Of a stretch of 64,000 nucleotides of DNA, positions 41,736 through 50,662 are shown piece after piece. The translations under genes were made by a program, and so were the position numbers. The DNA is taken from the NCBI RefSeq assembly GCF_022808815.1, contig NZ_JAKZLC010000001.1, forward strand, positions 992,001-1,056,000, written 5' to 3'. The notes under the pieces are model-generated. The model ran no database searches. It worked only from the letters and a program-made list of their open reading frames with translations, and was not told the DNA's origin. The stretch is from Geothrix paludis (GTDB lineage: Bacteria; Acidobacteriota; Holophagae; Holophagales; Holophagaceae). Position 1 is the first letter of the stretch. Each line of letters opens with the position of its first letter.

Positions 41736-43271
41736 TCAGGGGTTGTAGGCGCCCTGCGGCAGGTTCAGGCCCGCGGTGTGGAAGGCCGAACTCAGGGCCC
41801 CGCCCCGGAAGGCGCCGCGGTCTGCGGCCTCGAGATGATCCAGCAGGTGGGACAGATTCGCCCCGCTGGGCACCGTGGGCACACCCAGATCCAGGGCCAG
41901 CTCAGGCAAGGTGAGGTCGTCCAGGAAGGTGCCCTCCTCGCGGACCACCTGCCCCCGCAGGGTGTACTGGTCCGTGGGGCCCGTATGAGTGCGGAGGCTG
42001 GCGGATGGCACCACCACCGCATCCACCCAGTCGGTCCGGCCGCCCTTCTGATCCCGGTCCGCGTGGGCGGCGTACTTCAGATCCTCGCCGCAAAGCAGGC
42101 CCGCCACGGTGACGCTGTCGCCGAAGCTGAAGTTCCGGGCCGGCACCACGCGCAGGTGGCTGCCCACCGCGCGGTTCAGCTCCGCGGCCACCCGCGAGAG
42201 CGTGGGCGCGAAGCTCGAGCCCGTCAGCAGCAGCACGCGGCGTCCGGCGAACCCCCTGGCGCGGGGGCTCTTGATGAAGCGCCGGCTGTGCTCCAGGAAG
42301 CGGCGCACCAGGCCCACGCCATTCTCCAGCTGGGCCCAGGAGCGCGAATAGAAGGCCCGGCCGGGAACTTCGATCCCGGCGCGGGTGAACCACTCGTCCG
42401 CCAGGAGCAGCCAGGGCTCGCCGTCGTTGGCCCTGGCAAAGGTCCGGACCTCCGGCGTCCAGCGGGCCACCCACTCCCGGGCGAAGGCCAGGTCGACGTC
42501 CTGTACCGAGGGGAGGTTCTCCCGGTGGGCCGTGAGCCCCACGGGGACGCAGGAAAGGCTGAGGACGCTGCCGCGCCCCTCCTTCCGGCGTGCCCAGAGG
42601 TCGTCTACCGTCTGCTGCCAGACGGCCCCATCGTTGAGCCCCGGGGCCACCACGGCCTGGGTGTGGACATCGATGCCGCCCGCCAGCAGCCGGTCAATCT
42701 TCTCCAGGATGTGGCCCTCGCGAGGATTGCCCACCACCTTCACCCGGGCCTCGGGGTCCGTGGCGTGGACGGAGACGTGGATGGGGCTCAGGCGCTCGCG
42801 GATGATGCGGTCCAGTTCGGCCTCGTCGCTGCTGGAGAGGGTCGTGAAATGGCCGTAGAGGAAGGAGAGGCGAACATCCTCGTCCTTGAGGTAGAGCGAC
42901 TTCCGGAAGCCCTTGGGCATCTGGTGCACGAAGCAGAACACGCAGTTCTGCTTGCAGACCTTCACCTCGTCCTGGGCGAGGTCCACGCCGAGCCCTTCCC
43001 CGCCGTTCTCCACGGAGGCCTCGAAGGTGCTGCCGTCCGGCCGCTGGAGGCGCAGGTCCGTCTCGTCCCGCTGGGTCACCAGGAATTGGTAGTTCAGCTG
43101 GTCCAGTACGGCCTCGCCGTTGATGGCCAGAAGGGTGTCGCCCGGGCGGATCCCCGCTTCCTCGGCCAGGCTGCCGGGTTCCACCGCGATGATCTGCACG
43201 CCTTTCTGGGCCAAGGGACGCTCCGTCTGCTCCGGAATTCCTGCGGAATTCCGGAGTATGGATTGTCTCAT
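41736..43271 (-). CDS. DUF512-family protein with PDZ and radical SAM-like domains
   Basis: 511 residues. An N-terminal PDZ-like domain (GVQIIAVEPGSLAEEAGIRPGDTLLAING, about 24-70) precedes a radical-SAM-like core with the Cys motif CKQNCVFCFVHQMPKGFRKS. DUF512 forms the C-terminal part (RVLLLTGSSFAPTL). The family is thought to be iron-sulfur enzymes of unknown substrate. The start is taken as ATG 43271, but residues 1-23 lie over a palindrome and are not family-like. GTG at about 43202 is an alternative start. Confidence 0.85.
   Translation of the reverse strand: MRQSILRNSAGIPEQTERPLAQKGVQIIAVEPGSLAEEAGIRPGDTLLAINGEAVLDQLNYQFLVTQRDETDLRLQRPDGSTFEASVENGGEGLGVDLAQDEVKVCKQNCVFCFVHQMPKGFRKSLYLKDEDVRLSFLYGHFTTLSSSDEAELDRIIRERLSPIHVSVHATDPEARVKVVGNPREGHILEKIDRLLAGGIDVHTQAVVAPGLNDGAVWQQTVDDLWARRKEGRGSVLSLSCVPVGLTAHRENLPSVQDVDLAFAREWVARWTPEVRTFARANDGEPWLLLADEWFTRAGIEVPGRAFYSRSWAQLENGVGLVRRFLEHSRRFIKSPRARGFAGRRVLLLTGSSFAPTLSRVAAELNRAVGSHLRVVPARNFSFGDSVTVAGLLCGEDLKYAAHADRDQKGGRTDWVDAVVVPSASLRTHTGPTDQYTLRGQVVREEGTFLDDLTLPELALDLGVPTVPSGANLSHLLDHLEAADRGAFRGGALSSAFHTAGLNLPQGAYNP
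43230..43256. repeat. Perfect 12-bp inverted repeat at the 5' end of the DUF512 gene
   Basis: CTCCGGAATTCC (43230-43241) and GGAATTCCGGAG (43245-43256) with a TGC spacer. It sits inside the first codons as annotated, encoding NSAGIPEQ. It may be an operator or a leader hairpin if the start is downstream. Confidence 0.75.
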
Positions 43272-43435
43272 CGCAACGGCTTTATGGCTTTTCCTATTCT
43301 CCGGCCCGCCAGGGCCGGGGCTCCGGTGGGCCTGGCGTGATTACCAAAGACCGAGCCCGGCTTGGCCGGGCTCGGTCGCGGGGGTCCGGGGGTATTCGCG
43401 CAGCGGAGCGAGGCGAGGAACCCCCGGAGAAATGA
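43272..43435. other. Intergenic region with two hairpins after the EF-G-like gene
   Basis: GACCGAGCCCGG/CCGGGCTCGGTC (43349-43360 with 43366-43377) is a 12-bp stem with a CTTGG loop. TCCGGGGGT/ACCCCCGGA (43385-43393 with 43420-43428) has a 26-base loop. The first may terminate transcription from the EF-G-like gene (minus strand), though the T-run after it is weak. No gene is seen here. Confidence 0.7.
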
Positions 43436-45475
43436 TCAGGCCGTCGTTTTTGCCTGCTTCCGGGCCTCCACCACCTTGTCGGCGTCGCGGCCCACGAGTT
43501 CCTGCAGGTGGTGGAAGGACCAGGTGAAGGAGCCGACGCCCATGGTGAGGCTCCGGAGTTCCACGATGACATCGCTCATCTCGGCCTGGGGGATGTAGGC
43601 GGAGACCACGTCCCAGCCCTTCCAGCCGGGCTTGGCGTCGAAGCCGAGGACTTGGCCTCCACGCCTTCCGGTCACCAGGCGCTGGGCCTTGGGTGTGTAC
43701 TCGCTGGGGACGCTGATGTGCACCTCGGAGATGGGCTCCAGTAGCACGGGGTGGCAGACGGGCGCGGCTTCGGTCATGCCGATGCGGGCGGCGGTCTTGA
43801 AGGCCATGTCGGAGCTGTCCACGGTGTGGTAGCTGCCGTCCACCAGCGCCACGTGGATGTCCACCACGGGGAAGCCCAGGGGGCCGCGCTTCATCCAGTC
43901 CACGACGCCGTGCTCGATGGCGCCGAAGAAGTTCTTGGGTACCACGCCACCGACGATGCGCTCCTCGAACTGGAAGCCCGTGCCGCGCGGCAGGGGCTTG
44001 ATCTCGAACCACACATCGCCGAACTGGCCGTGGCCGCCGGTCTGGTGCTTGTGGCGCCCGTGGACCTTGGCGGCCTTCGTGAAGGTCTCGCGGTAGGGGA
44101 CCATGGGCGGGTTGGCCTGCACGTCCAGGCCGAAGCGGCTCTTGAGGCGGTCCAGCGCACACTTGAGGTGCACCTCGCCCTGGCCCCAGAGGATGCGCTC
44201 CTGGGTCTCGGCGTTCTGCTCCACCTGGAGGGAGGCATCCTCCTCGCAGAGCTTCTGGAGGGCCAGCGACAGCTTCACGTCGTCGCCGCTCTTGGTGGTG
44301 TGCAGGCTGAGGGCCAGCATGGGCTGGAGGGGCTCCGGCCAATCCAGGGCCAGCTTCGCGGCGGGGGTCAGGGCTTCCCGCGTGCGCACTTCGTCCATGC
44401 GGCCCAGCGCCACCACCTCGCCGGCGGAGGCCTTCGTCTGCTTGATCTGCTGAGAGCCGAAGAGCCTGTTGATGCCGCTCACGCGGTTGCCCGCCAGGAT
44501 GACGCCATCGGCCACTTCGCCCCGCCACACGCGGGAGATGCTCAGCTTGCCCACATGCTGGGCGTGAACGCTCTTGAACACCTGCACCAGCGTGTCCTTG
44601 CCTTCGGGAATGCCCAGGCGGGCCGCCGTGGCGTCCACCCGGGGAGCCTCGTCGCACAGGGCCTGGAAGAGGCGGCGCACACCCGCGTCCTTGTCGGCGG
44701 AACCGAAATAGACCGGCACCAGCAGGTCGTCGCGGACGTCCTTGGCCAGATCCTCGGAGACTTCCTCGAGGGAGGGCACCACATCGCCCAGCAGCTCTTC
44801 CATGAGGTGGTCGTCGAAGTCGGCGAGCTTCTCCAGCATGAGCTGGCGGGCCTCGTGCTCCTCGGGCAGCACGGATTCGGGCATCTGCTTGAGGTCGGCA
44901 TCCTTGCCCGCTTCGTACTTGTAGGCGTGCTCGCTGATGAGGTCCACATAGCCGGTGACCTGATCCCCCTCCTTGATGGGGATCTCCACCAGCACCAGTG
45001 GGCGCTCGGAGATCTGCTGGAGGGCGTTGAGCACGTCCTTCAGCTTCCCGGCGCTGCCCGCCGCCTCCAGCTTGTTGATGAACATCACGTGGGGGATCTT
45101 GTGGTCATCGAGGAACTTCAGGGCCGGGGCCGCCATCAGGGCACGGGCGGGATCGGGGTCGCACACCACCACGGCGACATCCGCCGCCATGAGGGCATGC
45201 ACCGCCTCCTGGCGGAACTCGACCGAGCCCGGGCAGTCGATGAGGGTCCAGGCCTCGCCCTGGTACTCACAGGAGGCCAGGCTGGCCTCGACGCTCATCT
45301 GGCGGGCCTTGGCTTCCATGGAGGCGTCGCCGACGGTGGTCCCCTCCTTGACGGAGCCCTTGCGCGGCAGGGCGCCCGCCACGAAGAGAAGGCTCTCCAT
45401 CAAGGAGGTCTTTCCGGAGAGGTAGGGGCCCACGATGGCCGCTACGCGTGGAGTTGACTGAGAATTTCCGCTCAC
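43436..45475 (-). CDS. Elongation factor G-like translational GTPase (EF-G paralogue)
   Basis: 679 residues with EF-G domains I-V. P-loop GPYLSGKT is at 16-23. The switch II motif is DCPGSVEF (80-87), where canonical EF-G has DTPGHVDF, so the catalytic His is Ser84. G4 is NKLE (134-137) rather than NKxD. Domain IV (TGGHGQFGDVWFEIKPLP) and the C-terminal domain are intact. EF-G paralogues may act in ribosome recycling, stress or antibiotic resistance. GTG 45475 has AGGAGG upstream, so earlier codons are not used. Its partner is the ribosome; its role is not certain. Confidence 0.92.
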   Translation of the reverse strand: MSGNSQSTPRVAAIVGPYLSGKTSLMESLLFVAGALPRKGSVKEGTTVGDASMEAKARQMSVEASLASCEYQGEAWTLIDCPGSVEFRQEAVHALMAADVAVVVCDPDPARALMAAPALKFLDDHKIPHVMFINKLEAAGSAGKLKDVLNALQQISERPLVLVEIPIKEGDQVTGYVDLISEHAYKYEAGKDADLKQMPESVLPEEHEARQLMLEKLADFDDHLMEELLGDVVPSLEEVSEDLAKDVRDDLLVPVYFGSADKDAGVRRLFQALCDEAPRVDATAARLGIPEGKDTLVQVFKSVHAQHVGKLSISRVWRGEVADGVILAGNRVSGINRLFGSQQIKQTKASAGEVVALGRMDEVRTREALTPAAKLALDWPEPLQPMLALSLHTTKSGDDVKLSLALQKLCEEDASLQVEQNAETQERILWGQGEVHLKCALDRLKSRFGLDVQANPPMVPYRETFTKAAKVHGRHKHQTGGHGQFGDVWFEIKPLPRGTGFQFEERIVGGVVPKNFFGAIEHGVVDWMKRGPLGFPVVDIHVALVDGSYHTVDSSDMAFKTAARIGMTEAAPVCHPVLLEPISEVHISVPSEYTPKAQRLVTGRRGGQVLGFDAKPGWKGWDVVSAYIPQAEMSDVIVELRSLTMGVGSFTWSFHHLQELVGRDADKVVEARKQAKTTA

Positions 45476-45551
45476 AGTGCCTCCTGATTGTGGGTGTTGG
45501 ATATCGACCGCCCCAAGTGTTCCGATCTGCCCATGCCCTGGCAACCCAAAA

Positions 45552-45577
45552 AAAAGCCGCCCGGGAAAAGGCGGCTT
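45552..45577 (-). terminator. Intrinsic terminator after fadN
   Basis: Stem AAGCCGCC/GGCGGCTT (45554-45561 with 45570-45577), loop of 8 bases. On the minus strand it is followed by a run of about nine T residues, so it ends the fadA-fadN operon before the EF-G-like gene. Confidence 0.9.
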
Positions 45578-45603
45578 AAGTCACAAAATAGCGGCAGTTC
45601 AGG

Positions 45604-47967
45604 CTAGTTGCGGAGGGGTTTTCCCGTTTTCAGGATGGCGTCCATGCGGGCCTGGGTCTTCTCGTAGCTGCAGAGGCGGGCGAAGGCCTGCCGCTCCAGT
45701 TCGAGGATCCGCTCTTCGGTGATCTCCTGGACGAGGCTCACGTCCCCGCCGCAGAGAATGTTGGCCAGCTCGCCCATGATCACGGCGTCGTGCTCGCTGG
45801 CCAGCCCCTGGAGCTGGAAGTCCTTGACCGCCAGCTTGAGGGCCTCGCTGCCGCCCAGGCCCGGCAGGCGCAGGGTGCGCTCCTTCACGGGCTGGAAGTC
45901 CGCGGCCATCTTCAGGACCTCCTGCTTGGCCTCGTGGAGCAGGAAGGCCTTGTTCATCACGCGGCGGTCCGTGCGGCGCAAGTAACCATTGCGCTGGGCC
46001 TCGTCGAAGCTGGTGTTCACGTTGGCCGTGCCGATGGCCTGGAAGGCGGCCTTCACCTTGGGCATGGGGCCCAGCTGGCCCTTGGCGGCCAGGGCGTCCT
46101 CCATGCGGAGCAGCATCTGGAGACAGCCGCCGCCGGCGGGAATGACGCCCACGCCCACTTCCACCAGGCCCATGTAGAGCTCGGCGTGGCCCACGGCCCG
46201 CTGACAGGCCATGGTCATCTCGCAGCCACCGCCCAGGGCCAGGTTGAAGGGGGCCGCCACCGTCGGGAACGGCGCGTAGGTGAGCATGCGGCCGGCGTAC
46301 TGCAGGCGCCGCGCCACCTCCTCGATCTGGTCGAACTGCTTGTCTTTGGCCGCGTTCAGTACCATCACCAGGTTGGCGCCGGCGCTGAAGTGCTGGCCCT
46401 GGTTGCCCACCACCAGGCCCTTGAAGCGGCCAGGCACGTGCTTCTGGACCGTGTCCTCCATCAGCATGATGATGCCGTCGTCGAGGGCGTTCATCTTGCT
46501 GTGGAAGCTCAGGCAGGCCACATCGTCGCCCAGGTCGTAGAGCTGGCAGCTCCCGTTCTCGGCGATCACCTTGCCGCGGCCCTCCTCGCGCTTGAGGATG
46601 ATGATGCGCTTGTCTTCGAGGATGGGATCGTAGGCCAGGGTCTTGGGGTTGAGCTGCGCCACAGGGACGCCGTGCTCCCAGCGGTAGAAGCTGGTGATGC
46701 CCTTGGCCAGCATCTGCTCCACGAGGGGCGGTACGGGCAATTCCTCGAATTTCATGCGGGCCACGACCCGCTCGACGCCCAGGGTGTCCCAGGTCTCGAA
46801 GGGCCCCAGCTCAAAGGCGAAGCCGTTCTTGATGGCGCGGTCCACGTTCAGGGGCCCGTCCGTCACTTCGCCCAGGCGGTTCACGGCGTAGGTCAGGTTC
46901 GGCGCAATACAGCGCCAGGCCAGGCGTCCGGCCTCGCTGTCGCTGGTGAGCAGCGTCTTCACCTTCTCGGCGGGGTCGTCGATGCCCTTCAGTTCCTTCA
47001 GGATCGGCCAGTCCCGCTTCACCTGGGGCACGTACTCGCGGGTGGCGGGATCGAGGGCCAGGAAGGTCTTCTTGCCCTTGGCGTCCTTGGGGCCCTTCTT
47101 GAAGAAGCCCTGCTTGGTCTTGTTGCCCAGGAGCTTGTTGTCCAGCATGTACTGCAGGAACTCCGGGAACTTGAAGACGTCGCGCACCTCGTCGTTCGGG
47201 CACAGATCGTAGACGTTCTTCGCCGTGGCGGCGAGGATGTCCACGCCCGCAAGATCCGCGGTGCGGAAGGCCGCGCTCTTGGCCCGGGCGGCGGCGTCGC
47301 CCAGCACCGAGTCCAGCACCTCGAAGGGGATCTTCTCCTTCAGGGCCAGCTGCAGGGTGGCCATGATGCTGTGGATGCCGATGCGGTTGCCGATGAAGGT
47401 GGGGCTGTCGTAGGCCGGCACCACTTCCTTGCCGAGGGCCTCCTCCAGCCAGGTGCGGAAGGCCTGGGCCTCCTTCTCATCCACCTCGGGGCCCTTCACG
47501 AACTCCAGCAGACGCAGGTAGCGCACCGGATTGAAGAAGTGCGTGATGACGAAGTGCTTGCGGAAGGCGTCCCCGCGGCCCTCCACGAGGAGCTTGAGCG
47601 GGATGCCCGAGGTGTTGGAGCTCACCCAGGCGCCAGGCTTGAGATGGGCCTCCAGGCGGCCGTAGAGCTCGCGCTTGATGGCCAGGTCTTCCTTGACCAC
47701 TTCCACCACCCAGTCGCAATCGGCCAAGCGGTCGAGGTGGTCGCGCAGGTTGCCGGGCCGGATCTTCTTGAGGAACGAGGCGTGCATGGCGAGGGCCGGC
47801 TTGGACTTCGCCAGGCCCGCCAGGGCCCCTTCCGCCAGCTTGTCCGGCGCCGCCTCGTCGATGACGATGTCCAGCAGCTCCACCTGGCAGCCCGCCGAGG
47901 CTACATGCGCCGCGATGCCCGAGCCCATCACGCCGGACCCGAGGACTCCGATCTTCTTGATGTTCAT
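45604..47967 (-). CDS. fadN: FadN-type 3-hydroxyacyl-CoA dehydrogenase/enoyl-CoA hydratase
   Basis: 787 residues. The dehydrogenase comes first (GVLGSGVMGSGIAAHVASAG NAD motif; SSNTSGIPL; HFFNPVRYLRLLEFV), and the enoyl-CoA hydratase-like part is C-terminal (about 480-720, with LALGGGCEMTMACQ). This is the FadN order (Bacillus, about 789 residues), opposite to FadB/FadJ. It runs the hydration and dehydrogenation steps of fatty-acid beta-oxidation. ATG 47967 follows AGGAGG. fadA lies just upstream. Confidence 0.93.
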   Translation of the reverse strand: MNIKKIGVLGSGVMGSGIAAHVASAGCQVELLDIVIDEAAPDKLAEGALAGLAKSKPALAMHASFLKKIRPGNLRDHLDRLADCDWVVEVVKEDLAIKRELYGRLEAHLKPGAWVSSNTSGIPLKLLVEGRGDAFRKHFVITHFFNPVRYLRLLEFVKGPEVDEKEAQAFRTWLEEALGKEVVPAYDSPTFIGNRIGIHSIMATLQLALKEKIPFEVLDSVLGDAAARAKSAAFRTADLAGVDILAATAKNVYDLCPNDEVRDVFKFPEFLQYMLDNKLLGNKTKQGFFKKGPKDAKGKKTFLALDPATREYVPQVKRDWPILKELKGIDDPAEKVKTLLTSDSEAGRLAWRCIAPNLTYAVNRLGEVTDGPLNVDRAIKNGFAFELGPFETWDTLGVERVVARMKFEELPVPPLVEQMLAKGITSFYRWEHGVPVAQLNPKTLAYDPILEDKRIIILKREEGRGKVIAENGSCQLYDLGDDVACLSFHSKMNALDDGIIMLMEDTVQKHVPGRFKGLVVGNQGQHFSAGANLVMVLNAAKDKQFDQIEEVARRLQYAGRMLTYAPFPTVAAPFNLALGGGCEMTMACQRAVGHAELYMGLVEVGVGVIPAGGGCLQMLLRMEDALAAKGQLGPMPKVKAAFQAIGTANVNTSFDEAQRNGYLRRTDRRVMNKAFLLHEAKQEVLKMAADFQPVKERTLRLPGLGGSEALKLAVKDFQLQGLASEHDAVIMGELANILCGGDVSLVQEITEERILELERQAFARLCSYEKTQARMDAILKTGKPLRN

Positions 47968-48001
47968 GTCCAACCTCCTGGTGTCGTGTCGCGTGGTTGG
48001 A

Positions 48002-49150
48002 TCAGAGCTTCTCGATGATCGACGCGATGCCCTGCCCGCCGCCGATGCACATGGTGGCGATGCCGTACTTGCCGCCATCGGTCTCGAGGCGGTTCAGCAG
48101 GGTGGTCAGGATGCGGGCGCCGCTGGCACCGAGGGGGTGGCCCACGGCAATGGCGCCGCCCCAGGCGTTCACCTTGGCCATGTCGTAACCGCCCTCGCGG
48201 ATGACCGCCAGACTCTGAGCGGCGAAGGCCTCGTTCAGCTCCATGGCGTCGATCTGGTCGAGCTTGAGGCCGAAGCGGTCCAGCACCTTCTTCACGGCGG
48301 GTACGGGGCCGATGCCCATGCGGTCCGGCTCCACGCCGGCGACGGCCCCGCCGATGATGCGGGCGCGGGCCTTGAGGCCCAGGGACTTCGCCAGCCCCTC
48401 CTCCATCACCAGCAGGAAGGCCGCGCCATCCGTGACCGGGGAACTGTTGCCGGCGGTGACGCACCCGTCGGCCAGGAAGGCGGCCTTCAGCTCGCCCAGC
48501 TTCTCCAGGCTAGTGTCGGCGCGCACGCACTCGTCCTGCTGCAGGGTGACGGGCTTGCCGTCCAGGCCCTTGGTCTCGAAGCGGACGATCTCCTTCTCGA
48601 ACTTCCCGGCCTTCCAGGCGGCCGCGGCCTTCTGGTGGCTCTGGTAGGAGAACTCGTCCTGGTCCTTGCGGCTGATCTTGTACTCCTTGGCCAGGTTCTC
48701 GGCCGTGATGCCCATGGAGCAGTAGGCCTCGGGGTAGTGCTCGGTGAGGTAGGGATCCACGCTGGGGTTGAAGCCCATCATGGGCACCTTGGACATGCTC
48801 TCCACGCCGCCGGCGAGGAAGAGGTCGCCCTGGTTCGCCATGATGGCCCGGGCGGCCATGAGCATGGTCTCCTGGCTGCTGCCGCAGAACCGGTTGATGG
48901 TGGCGGCGCCAGCGGTGATGGGCAGCCCCGCACGGAAGCTGATGAGGCGGGCCATGTTCATGCCCTGCTCGCCCTCCGGCATGGCACAGCCGACCAGCAC
49001 ATCCTCCAGACCGGACCAGTCCTTCAGCAGGGGCTTGATGGCCTCGATGACCACCGACCCGAGCTGCTCGGGTCGGGTGGCGGCGTAGGCGCCCTTGACG
49101 CCCCGGCCGATGGGCGTGCGCTTGGCTTCGACGATGACTGCGGATCGCAT
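48002..49150 (-). CDS. fadA: Acetyl-CoA acyltransferase (3-ketoacyl-CoA thiolase)
   Basis: 382 residues. The nucleophile Cys is in RFCGSSQETM, the His in VGHPLGASGAR and the second Cys in ATMCIGGGQG, the three thiolase signatures. It performs the last step of beta-oxidation, releasing acetyl-CoA. ATG 49150 follows GGAGG. It forms an operon with fadN. Two palindromes lie upstream at 49224-49258. Confidence 0.95.
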   Translation of the reverse strand: MRSAVIVEAKRTPIGRGVKGAYAATRPEQLGSVVIEAIKPLLKDWSGLEDVLVGCAMPEGEQGMNMARLISFRAGLPITAGAATINRFCGSSQETMLMAARAIMANQGDLFLAGGVESMSKVPMMGFNPSVDPYLTEHYPEAYCSMGITAENLAKEYKISRKDQDEFSYQSHQKAAAAWKAGKFEKEIVRFETKGLDGKPVTLQQDECVRADTSLEKLGELKAAFLADGCVTAGNSSPVTDGAAFLLVMEEGLAKSLGLKARARIIGGAVAGVEPDRMGIGPVPAVKKVLDRFGLKLDQIDAMELNEAFAAQSLAVIREGGYDMAKVNAWGGAIAVGHPLGASGARILTTLLNRLETDGGKYGIATMCIGGGQGIASIIEKL

Positions 49151-49399
49151 GGAACCTCCGGATGGGGACTCTCTGAAGAGCTGGGTTTTGGTGAGCCTAG
49201 CAGCCATGTGCGCCAGAGAAAGCACCTACCGTAGGTCGGGAATGGCCCTACCGTGGGTCGGATGATGAGAGGGTCGCCAATCTCATCCCGTCTCCTTGAC
49301 GGGGTTTGACGATGGACCGACCTTTCCCTGCCGCCGATCACTCGCCATGAGGGGTCTGCCCCGCGATGGCTTGTGCAGGTTCGCTCCCGGGGAGACCTC
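49151..49399. other. Divergent intergenic region between fadA and glgC
   Basis: 249 bases. The tandem palindromes at 49224-49258 lie here. The rest shows two TTGAC words (around 49297-49311), possible -35 boxes, but no matching -10 that I trust. No protein is seen. Confidence 0.5.
49224..49258. promoter_or_regulatory. Tandem palindromic operator candidate
   Basis: ACCTACCGTAGGT (49224-49236) is a perfect palindrome around a central C. CCCTACCGTGGGT (49246-49258) is a near copy. The centres are 22 bases apart, two DNA turns, as for a cooperative dimer repressor. It sits about 74 bases before fadA. A TetR-type fatty-acid regulator is possible but no such gene is in the window. Confidence 0.55.
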
Positions 49400-50659
49400 A
49401 TGCCCCTGAAGGAGTCGTACCTCAGCCCCCGCCGCATCCTGACCGTGATCCTGGCCGGCGGGAGGGGGCGGCGCCTCCACGACCTCACGGACTGGCTCTC
49501 CAAACCCGGCCTCGATTTCGGCGGCCGGTTCAAGATCATCGACTTCGCCCTCTCGAACTGCGTGAACTCGGGCTTCCGGAAGATCGCCATCCTCACGCAG
49601 TACAACTCCCACCGGCTGCTGGAGCACCTCCACTTCGCCTGGAGCTTCCTCCCCGGGTCCCTCCAGGAGTTCGTCCACGTCTGGCCGGCCCAGCAGGACA
49701 TGTCCAAGGAGGCCTGGTACAACGGCACCGCGGACGCCGTCTTCCGGAACCTGGACAACATCCGCCGCTACGACCCGCTGAATGTCCTCATCCTGGCGGG
49801 CGACCACGTCTACCGGATGGACTACAAGTACTTCCTGGCGGACCACCTGGACCACGACGCGGACATGACCATCGCCTGCCTGGAGGTGCCCCGCATCTCA
49901 GCCAAAGGCTTCGGCATCGTCCAAGTGGACGAGGACGATCGGGTTCGCGCCTTCGTCGAGAAGCCGGCGGAGCCGCCGTGCATTCCGCACAATCCCTCCC
50001 AATGCCTGGCGAGCATGGGGATCTACCTGTTCAAGGCCCCCTTCCTCTTCGAGGAGTTGGAACGCGGCGCGCAGGAGGAGACTGGCCACGACTTCGGCCA
50101 CGACCTGATTCCGAATCTCGTGAACCGCGCGAAGGTGTTCGCCCACCGGTTCGAGCGCAGCTGCGTGCCCAACGAGGCCAGCCCGGAACCCTACTGGCGG
50201 GACGTGGGCACGGTGGATTCCTACTGGGAGGCCAACATGGACCTGGTCTCCGTCCGTCCCGCCTTGAACCTGTACGATGACTGCTGGCCCATCTTCACCC
50301 GCCAGGAGCAGCTGCCTCCGGCCAAGTTCGTCCTCAGTGGCGCCGCCCGGCAGGGCTATGCCATCGGAAGCCTGGTCTCCACCGGCTGCATCATCTCCGG
50401 CGCCCACGTCCGCAACTCCCTGATCTCCACCCAGGTCCGGATCCACTCGAACAGCCGCGTCGACGAATCCGTGATCCTCCCCTTGGCCGACATCGGTCAT
50501 CGCGCGCACCTCAGGCGGGTGGTGGTGGACCGCGGCTGCCGCATCCCGGCGGGTCTGGCCGTCGGGTTCGACCCGGAAGCGGATGGTCGCCGGTTCTACC
50601 GGACTCCCAACGGCGTCACCCTCGTCTCCCAGGCGATGATCGAGCGGCTCGGAACCTGA
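49400..50659 (+). CDS. glgC: Glucose-1-phosphate adenylyltransferase (ADP-glucose pyrophosphorylase)
   Basis: 419 residues. The nucleotide-binding N-terminus (LTVILAGGRGRRLHDLTD), the glucose-1-phosphate Lys in FVEKPAEPP and the substrate motif LAGDHVYRMDY are present. A left-handed beta-helix domain ends the chain. It makes ADP-glucose for glycogen. ATG 49400 follows GGGGAGA. glgA follows 3 bases after its stop, so they are coupled. Confidence 0.96.
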   Translation: MPLKESYLSPRRILTVILAGGRGRRLHDLTDWLSKPGLDFGGRFKIIDFALSNCVNSGFRKIAILTQYNSHRLLEHLHFAWSFLPGSLQEFVHVWPAQQDMSKEAWYNGTADAVFRNLDNIRRYDPLNVLILAGDHVYRMDYKYFLADHLDHDADMTIACLEVPRISAKGFGIVQVDEDDRVRAFVEKPAEPPCIPHNPSQCLASMGIYLFKAPFLFEELERGAQEETGHDFGHDLIPNLVNRAKVFAHRFERSCVPNEASPEPYWRDVGTVDSYWEANMDLVSVRPALNLYDDCWPIFTRQEQLPPAKFVLSGAARQGYAIGSLVSTGCIISGAHVRNSLISTQVRIHSNSRVDESVILPLADIGHRAHLRRVVVDRGCRIPAGLAVGFDPEADGRRFYRTPNGVTLVSQAMIERLGT

Positions 50660-50662
50660 CGC

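Noticed and set aside
43385-43428. tRNA-like fold
   Set aside because: It lacks D, anticodon and T arms; only one outer stem pairs.
45790-48018. Long plus-strand open frame opposite fadN
   Set aside because: Same reason; fadN motifs are on the minus strand and the plus-strand product has no family character.
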